A stretch of DNA of 64,000 bases from Vibrio sagamiensis NBRC 104589 (GTDB lineage: Bacteria; Pseudomonadota; Gammaproteobacteria; Enterobacterales; Vibrionaceae): NCBI RefSeq assembly GCF_007990935.1, contig NZ_BJXJ01000004.1, forward strand, positions 90,880 to 154,879, given 5' to 3'. Of the stretch, positions 8,960 through 18,396 are shown one piece after another. The translations under genes and the position numbers were made by a program. The notes below the pieces were generated by a model that searched no databases, was not told where the DNA came from, and saw only the letters and a list, made by a program, of their open reading frames with translations. Numbering within the stretch: the first letter of the stretch is position 1; each line of letters opens with the position of its first letter.

Positions 8960-9170
8960 ATAAATTCTGAGTTCCAAACAAAGTCAAACTATAAAAAGTT
9001 TTTATCTAGTATTATTTAAATAAAAATACCAAACGGATAAATTGAAATAATTATCATCTTTAATTATAAATTAGAAAAAGAAGAGTTAATACGAGGAAGC
9101 CTCAGAAATCGTTGAAAAGTTATGTTTTAGCAGATCTTAATGTAAAAATTGTGATGGGAGTTGTTTATAT
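8960..9170. other. AT-rich intergenic region
   Basis: About 210 very AT-rich bases between the chemoreceptor terminator and the membrane sulfatase gene on the same strand. It should hold the sulfatase promoter. I see no other gene, repeat or RNA. Confidence 0.4.
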
Positions 9171-9206
9171 AAAAAAGGCTACTAAATTAATATTAAGAAG
9201 CCTTTA
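9171..9206 (-). terminator. Rho-independent terminator of the chemoreceptor gene
   Basis: On the minus strand the hairpin AAAGGCT / AGCCTTT (loop of about 19 AT-rich bases) is followed by TTTTTTATA. It lies 35-70 bases past the chemoreceptor stop codon. Confidence 0.7.
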
Positions 9207-9239
9207 TATGTTAGATTGGAATGTTACTCAAACTTGAAT

Positions 9240-11129
9240 CTAATTAAGCTTAAATGTGCTTACTGTTTGAGTTAGCTTGTTGGACAGATCAATTAACTGA
9301 ACAGATTTTTCTTGATTAGATGAAGAGAGTTCTAGAGTTTCACGAGCTTTGTCATTGATATTCACGATGCTTTGGTTGATTTCACCTGTTACAAGTGTTT
9401 GTTCTTCTGTTGCCGTTGCGATTTGAGTGTTCATATCTTCAATAACTGCAATAGAGTTAGAGATTTCTGCAAGAGAACGTTGAGCTTTACTTGAGTTATT
9501 TAATGTTAACTCTGCTGCAGTACGATTTGTCTGCATCATCTCAATTGAGTTATTTGCTTCTTGCTGAAGGGCAGTGATCACTTGTTGTATCTCATTTGTA
9601 CTTTCTTGAGTACGATTTGCTAAATTACGCACTTCGTCAGCTACAACAGCAAAACCTCGACCTTGTTCACCCGCACGAGCGGCTTCTATGGCAGCATTCA
9701 GTGCAAGCAAGTTGGTTTGTTCTGCAATATCACGAATAACATCTAAGACAGCACCAATACTCACTGTTTTGTCACCTAAGTTATTGATAACTAAGGATAC
9801 ATCCGCAATGGCATTAGATAGCCCGATAATGCTGTTATTAACTTCTTCAAAAATTTGGTTGCCGGATGCAGCTTCTTTTGAAGCCTGAATAGCAGCATCA
9901 GAAGCTCGTTGTGCATTTTGAGCGACTTCGTTAACAGCGACAGCCATTTCGTTCATTGCTGTTGATGTTTGCTCTAGTTGTACCATTTGGGTAGAAGAGC
10001 TATCGTTTACATTGTCAGCTGCTTGGCTGATACCTTGAGCAAATGCCATCAGTTCATCAGAAGATTTACGGATGGTCTGGATTGTCGCTTTTAGATCTTG
10101 AGACATCTCATTAATGGCGCCATTTACACCGATGTCTTTACCTAAGTCTGAATCGGTTGCAGTCAAATCGCCTTTTGCAATTCTAGAAACAATATGTTCA
10201 ATTTCTTTTGGTTCACCGCCAATAGGCTTATAAATAAGTAGGTCAACAATAAAATAGACACAAAGAATGCTTGCAAACAAAAATAGGCTAGAAGTAAGAA
10301 GGGTTGACGTTAAGTTATCATTGGAATCAGCATTCACTTCTTCTTCCGTCATCCAAGCCCAAACACTCCAGTTTAGTGATGATAGCTCAGATGCAGAGCC
10401 GAGGTATTCAATGTCATTGTAAGTGTATTCAAAACTTTCACCTTTTGAAGTATCAATCGACCTAAAGAGTGGAATTTGACTAAAGATATTTTTGCCAACA
10501 AGATTATTGTCTTGGGCTGCCAAAATAAATCCATCTCCACGAGAGACAAAAATTTGATTGCTAGAAGTGAGTTGTTGTGTGAATTTGGTTAGATCATCCA
10601 ATAATAAATTAAGTGCAATAACACCAACGACTTTACCTTCTCTGAAAATAGGCTGAGCAAGAGCCATTACAGTGTCACCCGTTGATGCCTGGTAAGGACG
10701 AGTTATAATAGTGTCTTTACCACTCATACCATCAACAAACCATTCTCTTTGCTTAGCAAGAGCGTTAAAGTTCGGGATCACTCCGTTGGTCTTTGATGAA
10801 TATGAAGTACCATCAGAAATTGCAAAATAAACATTATTAACATTAGCAATATTTTTAGCACTATGGAGAATGTCAACAGCAGATGGAATATCAACATGAC
10901 CATATTCATCAAATACTAATTCAGTACTAGTTAAAGAAAGGACGTCAAAATAGCGTGAAATCTTTTGCTCAATCGCATCTGCTATTAGTTGAGATTTATA
11001 ATCTAACTGCTTTTTAAAACTAGTAGTAGAAGAGCCTTCAAAGTTTTTCCAGCTAAGAAAGCTTGTTGTTATGATCAAGACAAGTGTCATTGCTATGATT
11101 GAAAAAATTATTTTGAGTTTAGCACTCAT
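9240..11129 (-). CDS. Methyl-accepting chemotaxis protein with Cache-type sensor
   Basis: A 629-residue transmembrane chemoreceptor. An N-terminal helix (about 7-27) is followed by a periplasmic region of about 240 residues with double-Cache features ([38 protein letters not shown]), a second membrane helix (about 275-297), a HAMP segment and the cytoplasmic signalling hairpin with the conserved tip [20 protein letters not shown] and [10 protein letters not shown]. dCache receptors commonly bind amino acids or other small carboxylates; the ligand here is unknown. No cheW-binding pentapeptide for CheR/CheB is visible at the C terminus. It is monocistronic, with its own terminator. Confidence 0.93.
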   Translation of the reverse strand: MSAKLKIIFSIIAMTLVLIITTSFLSWKNFEGSSTTSFKKQLDYKSQLIADAIEQKISRYFDVLSLTSTELVFDEYGHVDIPSAVDILHSAKNIANVNNVYFAISDGTSYSSKTNGVIPNFNALAKQREWFVDGMSGKDTIITRPYQASTGDTVMALAQPIFREGKVVGVIALNLLLDDLTKFTQQLTSSNQIFVSRGDGFILAAQDNNLVGKNIFSQIPLFRSIDTSKGESFEYTYNDIEYLGSASELSSLNWSVWAWMTEEEVNADSNDNLTSTLLTSSLFLFASILCVYFIVDLLIYKPIGGEPKEIEHIVSRIAKGDLTATDSDLGKDIGVNGAINEMSQDLKATIQTIRKSSDELMAFAQGISQAADNVNDSSSTQMVQLEQTSTAMNEMAVAVNEVAQNAQRASDAAIQASKEAASGNQIFEEVNNSIIGLSNAIADVSLVINNLGDKTVSIGAVLDVIRDIAEQTNLLALNAAIEAARAGEQGRGFAVVADEVRNLANRTQESTNEIQQVITALQQEANNSIEMMQTNRTAAELTLNNSSKAQRSLAEISNSIAVIEDMNTQIATATEEQTLVTGEINQSIVNINDKARETLELSSSNQEKSVQLIDLSNKLTQTVSTFKLN

Positions 11130-11782
11130 ATTTGACTTCCTAACGTTCTGATTGATAAATGCTATTTAATGATTGAATGACGCTTATGCATTCATACCTT
11201 TCCTATATGGAGGGCATCATATCAATAAATGTGAATAACTTTTGTACAGCAAGTTGATTTCTTATTTCATTCTTTAAAAGCGACCCAAAGTATGTGTTTA
11301 TTTAATTGAATGGTTCAGTTTATTTCCTTTTATGCTTACTAATAAGATAATAATCATATCAATATTATCTTTTCATACAGATAATTACAATGGTGTAATA
11401 TATCTTTAAAAAATCAACCGTCATTGTTTTTAACATTAAAGCAACATGGCTTGATGGTAGACTTGTTCTTTATCATCACAAAGAGCAAGGTAAAGAGGCT
11501 TGTAGGCCAACTTAGCTTGCATATCAAGATCATTGGAATTAATACTCTAATACATCGACACAGATCTTTTGTTAACATTTCTGTTACATTTGCTTTTCAG
11601 CAAACCTTGTTATGCGTCGTATTTGCCAATCATATCATTAAATATCAATACGCATTGAGTTACATATTAACTAGCTTTTATAGGTGACGTTTGTGCAGAG
11701 AAAATATTTTATTAAAAAATATTTTTGCGCTTTTTGGCAAATAGGTTCGTTAAAATAATCATATAATTACAGGGAATTTCTT
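11130..11782. other. Long AT-rich intergenic region upstream of the protease genes
   Basis: About 650 bases between the divergent chemoreceptor and subtilase genes. The only structure I see is an inverted repeat AAAATATTT / AAATATTTT at about 11700-11725, roughly 60 bases before the subtilase start. An 87-codon frame at 11424-11687 has no ATG, no ribosome site and no family resemblance, so I do not call it a gene. The length suggests substantial regulatory input to the protease genes. Confidence 0.45.
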
Positions 11783-13393
11783 ATGTTAAAGAAAGTATTA
11801 GGTTGTTGTATATCTTCGGCAATGTTTATGTGTTCATCAGCATTTTCACAGCAAGGCTTAATATCTGATTGGAGTAATGACAATCTGTCTTCAGCTCCAC
11901 TGATACTCGCACAGTCAGGTGAAGAGGCGATCAAGGGACGTTATATTGTGGTATTGAAGTCACCGAAAAACGCTTACAACAGCCAAATTGAAAAGAAAGC
12001 ATTAATAAAAGCAACTATAAATGATATGAGTAACTCATTAGAAATTTCTCCACAAAAAGTATTTGAGCACTCAATATCAGGTTTTGTTGCTGATTTGAAC
12101 CAATCACAAATTAATATACTTCGAAAAGATAGCCGTGTGAGTTTTATAGAGCAAGATAGAGTAATTTATATTGATCCTTCAATTACTGAAAATGACAATC
12201 AAAGTAATACTACATGGGGATTGGATCGAATTGATCAGAGAAACTTGCCGCTAGATAGTGTTTATAATACGGAATATGATGGCACTGGTGTAACAGCGTA
12301 TGTTATTGATACTGGGGTCAATAATGAGCATGAAGAATTTGGCAGTCGAGCAAGTTCAGGTTACGACTTCGTTGATGATGATGATGATGCAAGTGACTGT
12401 AATGGTCATGGTACCCACGTTGCTGGAACGATTGGTGGTAAAGAATATGGTGTTGCCAAAAATGTCAGTATTGTTGGTGTTAGGGTACTAAGTTGCCGTG
12501 GTTCGGGTTCCTTATCTGGGGTTATATCTGGTATTGAATGGGTGGCAGAAAATGCCAATGGCCCATCGGTGGCTAATATGAGCTTAGGAGGAGGGAAATC
12601 GGTTGCGATCGATAGTGCTGTCGAAAGTGCGATTCAATCAGGTGTCACTTTTATGCTGGCAGCAGGTAATTCTGATGCTGATGCCTGTACTACTTCTCCA
12701 GCTCGTGTACAGGCTGGTGTTACGGTAGGATCAACAACCAACTCCGATTCGCGATCTAGTTTTTCTAACTGGGGAAGCTGTGTTGATTTGTTTGCTCCAG
12801 GCTCAGACATAAAATCAGCTTGGTACGATGGTGGTTATAAAACAATTAGTGGTACTTCAATGGCGACTCCGCATGTCGCTGGAGTCGCAGCCCTTTATTT
12901 ACAAGAAAACAACAGCCTCTCACCACAACAAGTTTCTGATTTATTAGTTTCTAGGGCTTCCGATAGCAAAATCAGTAATGTAAAAGGTACTGCTAATAAG
13001 CTGCTTTATAGTTTAACTGATGATGGCTGTGAGCCAGATTGTGGTGGGCCTAACCCGCCAAATCCGCCAGCACCAATACCTAATCCAAGTGAAGAGTTAG
13101 TTTCAGGTCTGCCAGTCAATTGGTTAAGTTCTCTCAGTGGAGAAAAGGCTTATTATCATATGGACCTAGAGGCAGGTAAACAATTGACAGTTGTGACTAT
13201 CGGTGGGTTTGGTAATGCTGATATGTACTTGAAGTTTGGTGAACAGCCGACTTTGAGCTCATGGGATTGTCGACCATTACAAAATGACAATAACGAAACC
13301 TGTACGATTGAGGTAACACAAAGTGGCCGCTATCACGTCATGATCAATCCACAATCTTGGTATTTTGGCATGACTATTCAAGCAAATTATTAG
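11783..13393 (+). CDS. Secreted subtilisin-like serine protease (S8, proteinase K-like) with PPC domain
   Basis: A 536-residue exported protease. The order is: signal peptide (about 1-22), inhibitor I9 propeptide (about 52-130, containing GRYIVVLK and FIEQDRVIYI), catalytic domain (about 145-410), a Pro-rich linker (NPPNPPAPIPNP) and a C-terminal bacterial pre-peptidase domain (about 438-536). The triad is D176 (YVIDTGV), H212 (GHGTHVAGT) and S359 (SGTSMATPH), with N296 as oxyanion residue. A run of five Asp at 198-202 just precedes the His motif, encoded by a GATGAT simple repeat. It resembles the Vibrio alkaline serine protease/aqualysin group. AGGGA lies 7 bases before the ATG. It probably digests extracellular protein and is followed by a second protease gene. 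Confidence 0.93.
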   Translation: MLKKVLGCCISSAMFMCSSAFSQQGLISDWSNDNLSSAPLILAQSGEEAIKGRYIVVLKSPKNAYNSQIEKKALIKATINDMSNSLEISPQKVFEHSISGFVADLNQSQINILRKDSRVSFIEQDRVIYIDPSITENDNQSNTTWGLDRIDQRNLPLDSVYNTEYDGTGVTAYVIDTGVNNEHEEFGSRASSGYDFVDDDDDASDCNGHGTHVAGTIGGKEYGVAKNVSIVGVRVLSCRGSGSLSGVISGIEWVAENANGPSVANMSLGGGKSVAIDSAVESAIQSGVTFMLAAGNSDADACTTSPARVQAGVTVGSTTNSDSRSSFSNWGSCVDLFAPGSDIKSAWYDGGYKTISGTSMATPHVAGVAALYLQENNSLSPQQVSDLLVSRASDSKISNVKGTANKLLYSLTDDGCEPDCGGPNPPNPPAPIPNPSEELVSGLPVNWLSSLSGEKAYYHMDLEAGKQLTVVTIGGFGNADMYLKFGEQPTLSSWDCRPLQNDNNETCTIEVTQSGRYHVMINPQSWYFGMTIQANY

Positions 13394-13410
13394 TATCCCT
13401 CAACAGAGTG

Positions 13411-13440
13411 AGCCTACCTGAGAAGGTGGGCTTCTTTTTG
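13411..13440 (+). terminator. Terminator between the two protease genes
   Basis: Stem AGCCTACCT / AGGTGGGCT (one G-T pair) with loop GAGA and a T-tract TCTTTTTG. It lies immediately after the subtilase stop codon and only about 30 bases before the next start, so the second protease may be expressed partly by read-through or from its own promoter. Confidence 0.8.
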
Positions 13441-13468
13441 AAATAAGATATTTTATTGGAGCAATATA

Positions 13469-14932
13469 ATGGCAATATTGAAAAATTGTGCGTCTATTTT
13501 TATTGCAGGTAGCTTCGTATCACCATTTGCTTTTTCCACTGAAACCCTGATTTCAATAGCAGACAAAGTGGAACATAATTACTTGTTTGAAACACAAGGT
13601 CAATCTGATACGACAGTCAAACACACCATCAGTCATCCAGGAGCAACATTCATTAAAGTGCATTTTGATAAATTCAAACTTGGGCCTGGTGATGTTGTCA
13701 CTATGAAAGGAAATAACAGTCAAGATACCATTCGATACCAGCAGACCAGCCATACTCCATTCTTTGCGCGTTCTATCGATGGTGACAGCTTGACTATCGA
13801 ATGGACTAAAGGTCAAGCAGATTCAAGAGCATTAAGTATCGATTATTATACGGCTGGTTTTAGTGATGAAAAGATAAAAGACTTAGAAGCAGTTGGGGGA
13901 TTATCGACTTGTGGCGTTAATGAGCGCGTTGATGCTGTTTGTTGGCAAGAGAGTCATCCAGATAATTTTGGATGGAGCCATTCAGTTGCGCGTTTGTTGA
14001 TCGATGGTCGTAGTTTGTGTACTGCTTGGCGTGTTGGGCCAAACAACCATATGATGACGAATAATCATTGTGTATCGACAGCCTCAAAGCTTAAAAATAC
14101 CGAGGTTTGGTTCAATTATCAGCGAACAACCTGTGATGGTGAGTTGGGAGACACGATTAAAATAATGGCGGATCAAATCATCAAAACTAACTACGAACTT
14201 GATTATACTTTGTTCAGTATTAAAGACTTCGAACAAATCGCTGATTTTGGTTATCTAGGCTTGGATGACTCACCACCTATTTATGGCTCTGAAATTTATA
14301 TTCCTCAACATGGTGCGGGTAAACCAAAGGAAATGGCTATTGAGAGCGATAAAAACAGCACAGGTCTATGCCAAATTGATCAGGCTGATGCGGATGGTAG
14401 AGGAACGGATACAGACACCGGGTATTTTTGCGATACTATTGGCGGATCTTCTGGTTCTCCAGTGCTCTTAGCTGATTCTCATAAGGTTATTGCTTTACAT
14501 CACTTTGGAGGGTGCGAAAATCAAGGTGTTCAAATAAATAAAATATGGCCTGAAATTGCCGAGTTTTTTGACCATACTTTACCTGCTGGGCAAATGGGTA
14601 AGCAAAGCCCAGTGAGTGAATATCCAATTGTACAAGTCGGTGAGAAGGTTGAAAATATAACTCTTGAAAAGAATCAGCAACGAATATTTAAGTTGCTGGC
14701 TTCTAGCCGCAGCCAAGCTTCGGTAGTGAAAATCTCTGCCGACTCTGGCGATGGTGACCTTTATACAAAATCAGGCAGTGTACCAAGCAAAGCGTCATAC
14801 CATTGTCGGCCTTATCGTTCGGACAGTAATGAGCAATGTAAAATAGCGATTGGAGACCAAGACTTGTACATCATGATCAGAGGTTACTCTTCGGTTTCTG
14901 ACCTTACGTTATCCATTGAACCTGATGAGTAG
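13469..14932 (+). CDS. Secreted trypsin-fold serine protease (lysyl-endopeptidase-like) with PPC domain
   Basis: A 487-residue exported protein. The order is: signal peptide (about 1-23), a beta-rich N-terminal region (about 30-130), a trypsin-like catalytic domain (about 148-370) and a C-terminal pre-peptidase domain (about 388-487). The apparent triad is H200 (MTNNHC), D245 (ELDYTLF) and S328 (GGSSGSP). Several Cys pairs flank these as in lysyl endopeptidases. The C-terminal domain shares the pattern CRPxxxDxNExC with the subtilase just upstream (HCRPYRSDSNEQC here, DCRPLQNDNNETC there), so the two proteins probably share processing or targeting. Substrate specificity is unknown. Confidence 0.87.
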   Translation: MAILKNCASIFIAGSFVSPFAFSTETLISIADKVEHNYLFETQGQSDTTVKHTISHPGATFIKVHFDKFKLGPGDVVTMKGNNSQDTIRYQQTSHTPFFARSIDGDSLTIEWTKGQADSRALSIDYYTAGFSDEKIKDLEAVGGLSTCGVNERVDAVCWQESHPDNFGWSHSVARLLIDGRSLCTAWRVGPNNHMMTNNHCVSTASKLKNTEVWFNYQRTTCDGELGDTIKIMADQIIKTNYELDYTLFSIKDFEQIADFGYLGLDDSPPIYGSEIYIPQHGAGKPKEMAIESDKNSTGLCQIDQADADGRGTDTDTGYFCDTIGGSSGSPVLLADSHKVIALHHFGGCENQGVQINKIWPEIAEFFDHTLPAGQMGKQSPVSEYPIVQVGEKVENITLEKNQQRIFKLLASSRSQASVVKISADSGDGDLYTKSGSVPSKASYHCRPYRSDSNEQCKIAIGDQDLYIMIRGYSSVSDLTLSIEPDE

Positions 14933-14962
14933 TGCATATACCAATCTATAAGTGAGAGGTTA

Positions 14963-15000
14963 TAAGATAGAAAGACAGAAGGTTCTGTCTTTCTATCTTA
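14963..15000. terminator. Perfect 18-bp inverted repeat between convergent genes
   Basis: TAAGATAGAAAGACAGAA, two G, then its exact complement. It lies 30 bases after the trypsin-fold protease gene and 50 bases from the convergent permease gene. There is no T-tract beyond the stem on either side, so it is an atypical terminator; RNA-end protection is the alternative. Confidence 0.55.
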
Positions 15001-15051
15001 GTCGCGTTTACTCGATGCTGAATACGGCATCTTGATGTTCTTTCGGTATAC

Positions 15052-16209
15052 TCATGGTGTTTTTGTTGTGAATTGACAGCGGTCTTTACGTTTCGTGATT
15101 AAGTAAGCGAATACACCCCAGAAGATGGTTAGCCCCCATAAAGCACTCCAATATTGTGCGACTTGTTGCCACGTTGCCCCCATTTGATTGAGCGCTAAAA
15201 ATCCTTTGATGGCCCATGTGCTTGGGCTCAAGTCAGCAACCCATAACAGGGGAGTTGGAATGGTTTCTACTGGCCAGACAAAGCCGGCTAAAAATACTAA
15301 AGGCATTGAGCTTACCAGAACAACAATAGAAACTAATTCTCTACGGGGTACAAGGTAACCAAGCCACAAACCTAAAAAACAACAACTGAGGAGAAATGGC
15401 AACAATAATGTGAGTAGTGTCGACATATGGGCTAGGTGATTGACATTAAGAAACTCAAAACTGAAACCAAAGTAATAGGCACTGAGCACATAATAAAAGG
15501 CAGTAAAAATGATGACTCGAGCACAAAGACGCGCTCTTAAATTCGTTGATGTTGGTTGTTCCTGACCAGACAGGCTTCGATTGGTTCCCGTTTGTAGACC
15601 AATCGCCATGACCAAAGTTTGTTGCAAAATAAGTATGAACACAGCAGGGACCACGTATTCAATGTAACCCATGGTCGGATTGAATGTCGGCTTGATATTG
15701 AGTTTAAAGGCAGAGTAATTTTGGCTTGCCATATCAAGAGGTGTACCATCTATCAGCATCTTATTCACTTTGACCTGAGCACCCAATGTTGCACTCACTC
15801 GTGAAATACCTTCTACGATGGTCCCGTAGACTAAGAAGTAAGAAGCATCGGCGGCGAATGCAAGCGTAGGGCTTTGGCCGAGTAATAAGTCTTTATGAAA
15901 ATGTTCAGGAATCACTAAAAAGCCCGCGATCTGTTTATCTGTGAGTGCTTTTTTAGCATCAGCGATCGAAGGTAATCTCATAACAACATTCACTTGAGGA
16001 GTGGCATCCACCATACGTTCAAGCGTTAAACTTATCTGGCTATTATCAAGGTTAATGACGGCAATTGGCTGCTCTCTGGGTGTTTCATGCATGTAAGGCA
16101 ATGGGTACAAAAAAGAGTAAAAAATCACACCCCCAAACACGGTTAGCACAACGACGGGGTTGGTGAGAATCTCGCTTAATTCTGTTTTTAAAACGTGCCA
16201 AAAGGTCAT
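15052..16209 (-). CDS. ABC-2 type permease (YhhJ-like), second subunit
   Basis: A 385-residue inner-membrane protein of the ABC-2 transporter family: one N-terminal helix (about 17-33), a large extracytoplasmic domain (about 40-175) and five to six C-terminal helices. It overlaps the preceding permease gene by 4 bases and is the last gene of a TolC/HlyD/permease/permease operon. The proteins resemble the E. coli YhhJ/YbhRS type, which export drugs or other small molecules with an ATPase partner. No ATP-binding protein is encoded in this operon. Substrate unknown. Confidence 0.85.
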   Translation of the reverse strand: MTFWHVLKTELSEILTNPVVVLTVFGGVIFYSFLYPLPYMHETPREQPIAVINLDNSQISLTLERMVDATPQVNVVMRLPSIADAKKALTDKQIAGFLVIPEHFHKDLLLGQSPTLAFAADASYFLVYGTIVEGISRVSATLGAQVKVNKMLIDGTPLDMASQNYSAFKLNIKPTFNPTMGYIEYVVPAVFILILQQTLVMAIGLQTGTNRSLSGQEQPTSTNLRARLCARVIIFTAFYYVLSAYYFGFSFEFLNVNHLAHMSTLLTLLLPFLLSCCFLGLWLGYLVPRRELVSIVVLVSSMPLVFLAGFVWPVETIPTPLLWVADLSPSTWAIKGFLALNQMGATWQQVAQYWSALWGLTIFWGVFAYLITKRKDRCQFTTKTP

Positions 16210-17393
16210 ACGGCCTCCTTATTAGCATTATTCAGCTCGCTTTTTTCAGTCGGTTTCTTAGCATGTTTTGCGATTAATAGTGCCACTATCACAAGAGGTA
16301 TCGAATATCCAAGCATGGGCCATAACATTTGGATTGAGCGTGCCGTATCCACACCATAATTTGCTTGTTCAATTTGTACTTCAATATAGTGGGTAATAGG
16401 GAGAAGACTTCGCCAAGCAAGTGCTAGCGTATTCATATCTTGGACGGGAAAAGTAATACCCATAAATGCAAAACTAGGGGCAGTGAAGGCACCAGCAAAA
16501 CTCATCGCTCTGGCAGGATCCATAGTTAAAAAGAAAAACAGAGCCCCCATGACCATACAGGCTAGCACAGTAACAAATTGTGCCAAGATGAGAGCAAGAT
16601 AACTGCCTGCCATTGGCCAGTCTAATAAGACGTAAAACCAAAGTAAAAACAACGCTCCTTGCAGCATAAATACAGGGATATAATACGTTAAAATTTGACA
16701 TACTTTTTTAAATGGCTGTGCTCCGAGGAAGAGAAAGGGGTACTTGGTGTTGTGGCCATATATACGAAAGTGGGCAGCAAGAATTAAAATGGTACTGACA
16801 ACGATGCTTATTTGCCAAATTGCGGGGACAATAGCTGAAACTAAAAACTGTGCGTAATTAGTATTCCGATTAAACAGTGCAGTGACTTGGTTTCTTATTG
16901 GTACGGCACTGCTTTGTGCTGATAAAGAGGTCGTGTTGCCTTTAGCCAAAAAGCCCATAGTCTCGATTTGAGCGTCAAAATAGCCAAGGGATTGCGTGAC
17001 GGCTGAATTGATCAGCTTAGTCACTAGAATATACTGACTGTTTACAAAAATAGAGAGTTGAGGTTGACGATGCTGTCGAATATCCTCTTCAAATGTAGCG
17101 GGAATAATCACATAAGCATAAATATCGCCTTCAATCATGGCGTTCTTTGCCTCTAATGCGCTCGACAATTGATACTCAACCGATAAAGTCGGTGAAGCGT
17201 CAAGTGTTTGATGGAGTTTGTATGACAAAGCTGAGTGTTGTAAATCAACAATGCCAATAGGCAAATTTCTTGCGGTTCCGGCAGAGAATACTCCCCATAC
17301 AATCAGCGCGATAAATATGGGTAACCAAGTTAAGCTTGAAACTAACCAAGCATCTTTACGAAGAATTTGTCGTTGTGATATGTTCACCGTCAT
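16206..17393 (-). CDS. ABC-2 type permease, first subunit
   Basis: A 395-residue ABC-2 family membrane protein with the same layout as its neighbour: one N-terminal helix, a large extracytoplasmic region (about 45-180) and a C-terminal bundle of helices. The two are diverged paralogues and probably form a heterodimer. It begins 18 bases after the HlyD-type gene, and its end overlaps the next permease gene by 4 bases, indicating one transcript. It contains no Walker A or B motif, so it is not a permease-ATPase fusion. Confidence 0.85.
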   Translation of the reverse strand: MTVNISQRQILRKDAWLVSSLTWLPIFIALIVWGVFSAGTARNLPIGIVDLQHSALSYKLHQTLDASPTLSVEYQLSSALEAKNAMIEGDIYAYVIIPATFEEDIRQHRQPQLSIFVNSQYILVTKLINSAVTQSLGYFDAQIETMGFLAKGNTTSLSAQSSAVPIRNQVTALFNRNTNYAQFLVSAIVPAIWQISIVVSTILILAAHFRIYGHNTKYPFLFLGAQPFKKVCQILTYYIPVFMLQGALFLLWFYVLLDWPMAGSYLALILAQFVTVLACMVMGALFFFLTMDPARAMSFAGAFTAPSFAFMGITFPVQDMNTLALAWRSLLPITHYIEVQIEQANYGVDTARSIQMLWPMLGYSIPLVIVALLIAKHAKKPTEKSELNNANKEAV

Positions 17394-17411
17394 AAACTGG
17401 TCTCAATGAAT

Positions 17412-18392
17412 TTATAGCTTGACCACAACACTCATACCCATTCGGAGCTTAGATTCCGGTTGGGTAGGGCGGGCTTCTACAGCAAAGGTTCTAAGATCAA
17501 AACCTGACGAGGCATCGGTGGCGCGCCAAGTTGCAAAATCTCCCATGACAGCGACATGAGTCACTTCGAACTCCAGTTCTTTATCTAATGCAGGCAGGAA
17601 TGCGTTAAAAGTCGTGCCTTTCGTAAAATGTGGAAGCAAGTCTTCTCTAACATTGAGCGTTGCCCAAGCGTCTTTAGTATCGATAACGGTAACAACAGGG
17701 AAACCTTGAGGGGCTAATTCTCCGCTGTGCAATAAAACTTGTGAAACTTCACCATCAAACCAACTGAAAACTTCGGTATCTTTGGCATAAGCTTCGACTT
17801 CAGCGACAGCACCGGCGGCCATGCGTACTTTTTCTACTGCAGCAACTTTGGTTTCTTGTCGAGTTCCTTCTTGTGCCATTTGGAACATCTGCTGGGCTGC
17901 ACTTTCGGTATATTGAGCTGCTTGCCACTGTGTATAGGCTTCATCTTTTTTCTGTTCAGCGACTACACCATCTCGGTAGAGGTTATTGATACGCTGGTAA
18001 GTTTTACTCATCAGCTGTTCGGCGGCTTTGGCTTTCAACCATTGATCTTTTGCCGCTTGTATTTGTTGTTTACGAGCGCCGCTTTCAGCTTCCATCGCCA
18101 AGGCACTGGCTGCTTTTTCCCCTGCTTTTGCTTGCTCTAACTTGGCCTCTATTTCAGGACTATGAAGTGTAAACGTTAATTGACCTTTACTGATGGTATC
18201 ACCCTTACGAACCATTACTTGATCGATCCGACCGGGCACTTTTGATGAAATACTGTATTGCTGAGCTTCAATTAAACCTTGTAAACGCAGCGGTGCAGGC
18301 TGATAGGCGAGGTAAAATTGATAGCCGACCCAAGTCATGGCACCCAGAGCACAAAGTGAAAGCAAAGCAGTATTTAACGGTTTCGATGACAT
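17412..18392 (-). CDS. HlyD/EmrA-type periplasmic adaptor (membrane fusion protein)
   Basis: A 326-residue adaptor: one N-terminal anchor helix (about 10-28), a split biotinyl-lipoyl hairpin (GRIDQVMVRKGDTISKGQ, then SWFDGEVSQVLLHSGE), a central alpha-helical hairpin (about 85-200) and a beta-barrel end. Such proteins bridge an inner-membrane transporter to an outer-membrane TolC-type channel. It begins 4 bases after the TolC-family gene ends and is followed by the permeases, so it completes a tripartite exporter. Confidence 0.88.
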   Translation of the reverse strand: MSSKPLNTALLSLCALGAMTWVGYQFYLAYQPAPLRLQGLIEAQQYSISSKVPGRIDQVMVRKGDTISKGQLTFTLHSPEIEAKLEQAKAGEKAASALAMEAESGARKQQIQAAKDQWLKAKAAEQLMSKTYQRINNLYRDGVVAEQKKDEAYTQWQAAQYTESAAQQMFQMAQEGTRQETKVAAVEKVRMAAGAVAEVEAYAKDTEVFSWFDGEVSQVLLHSGELAPQGFPVVTVIDTKDAWATLNVREDLLPHFTKGTTFNAFLPALDKELEFEVTHVAVMGDFATWRATDASSGFDLRTFAVEARPTQPESKLRMGMSVVVKL

Positions 18393-18396
18393 GGAT

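Noticed and set aside
11424..11687. An 87-codon plus-strand frame before the subtilase gene.
   Set aside because: Non-ATG start, no ribosome site, AT-rich composition typical of chance frames, no family resemblance.
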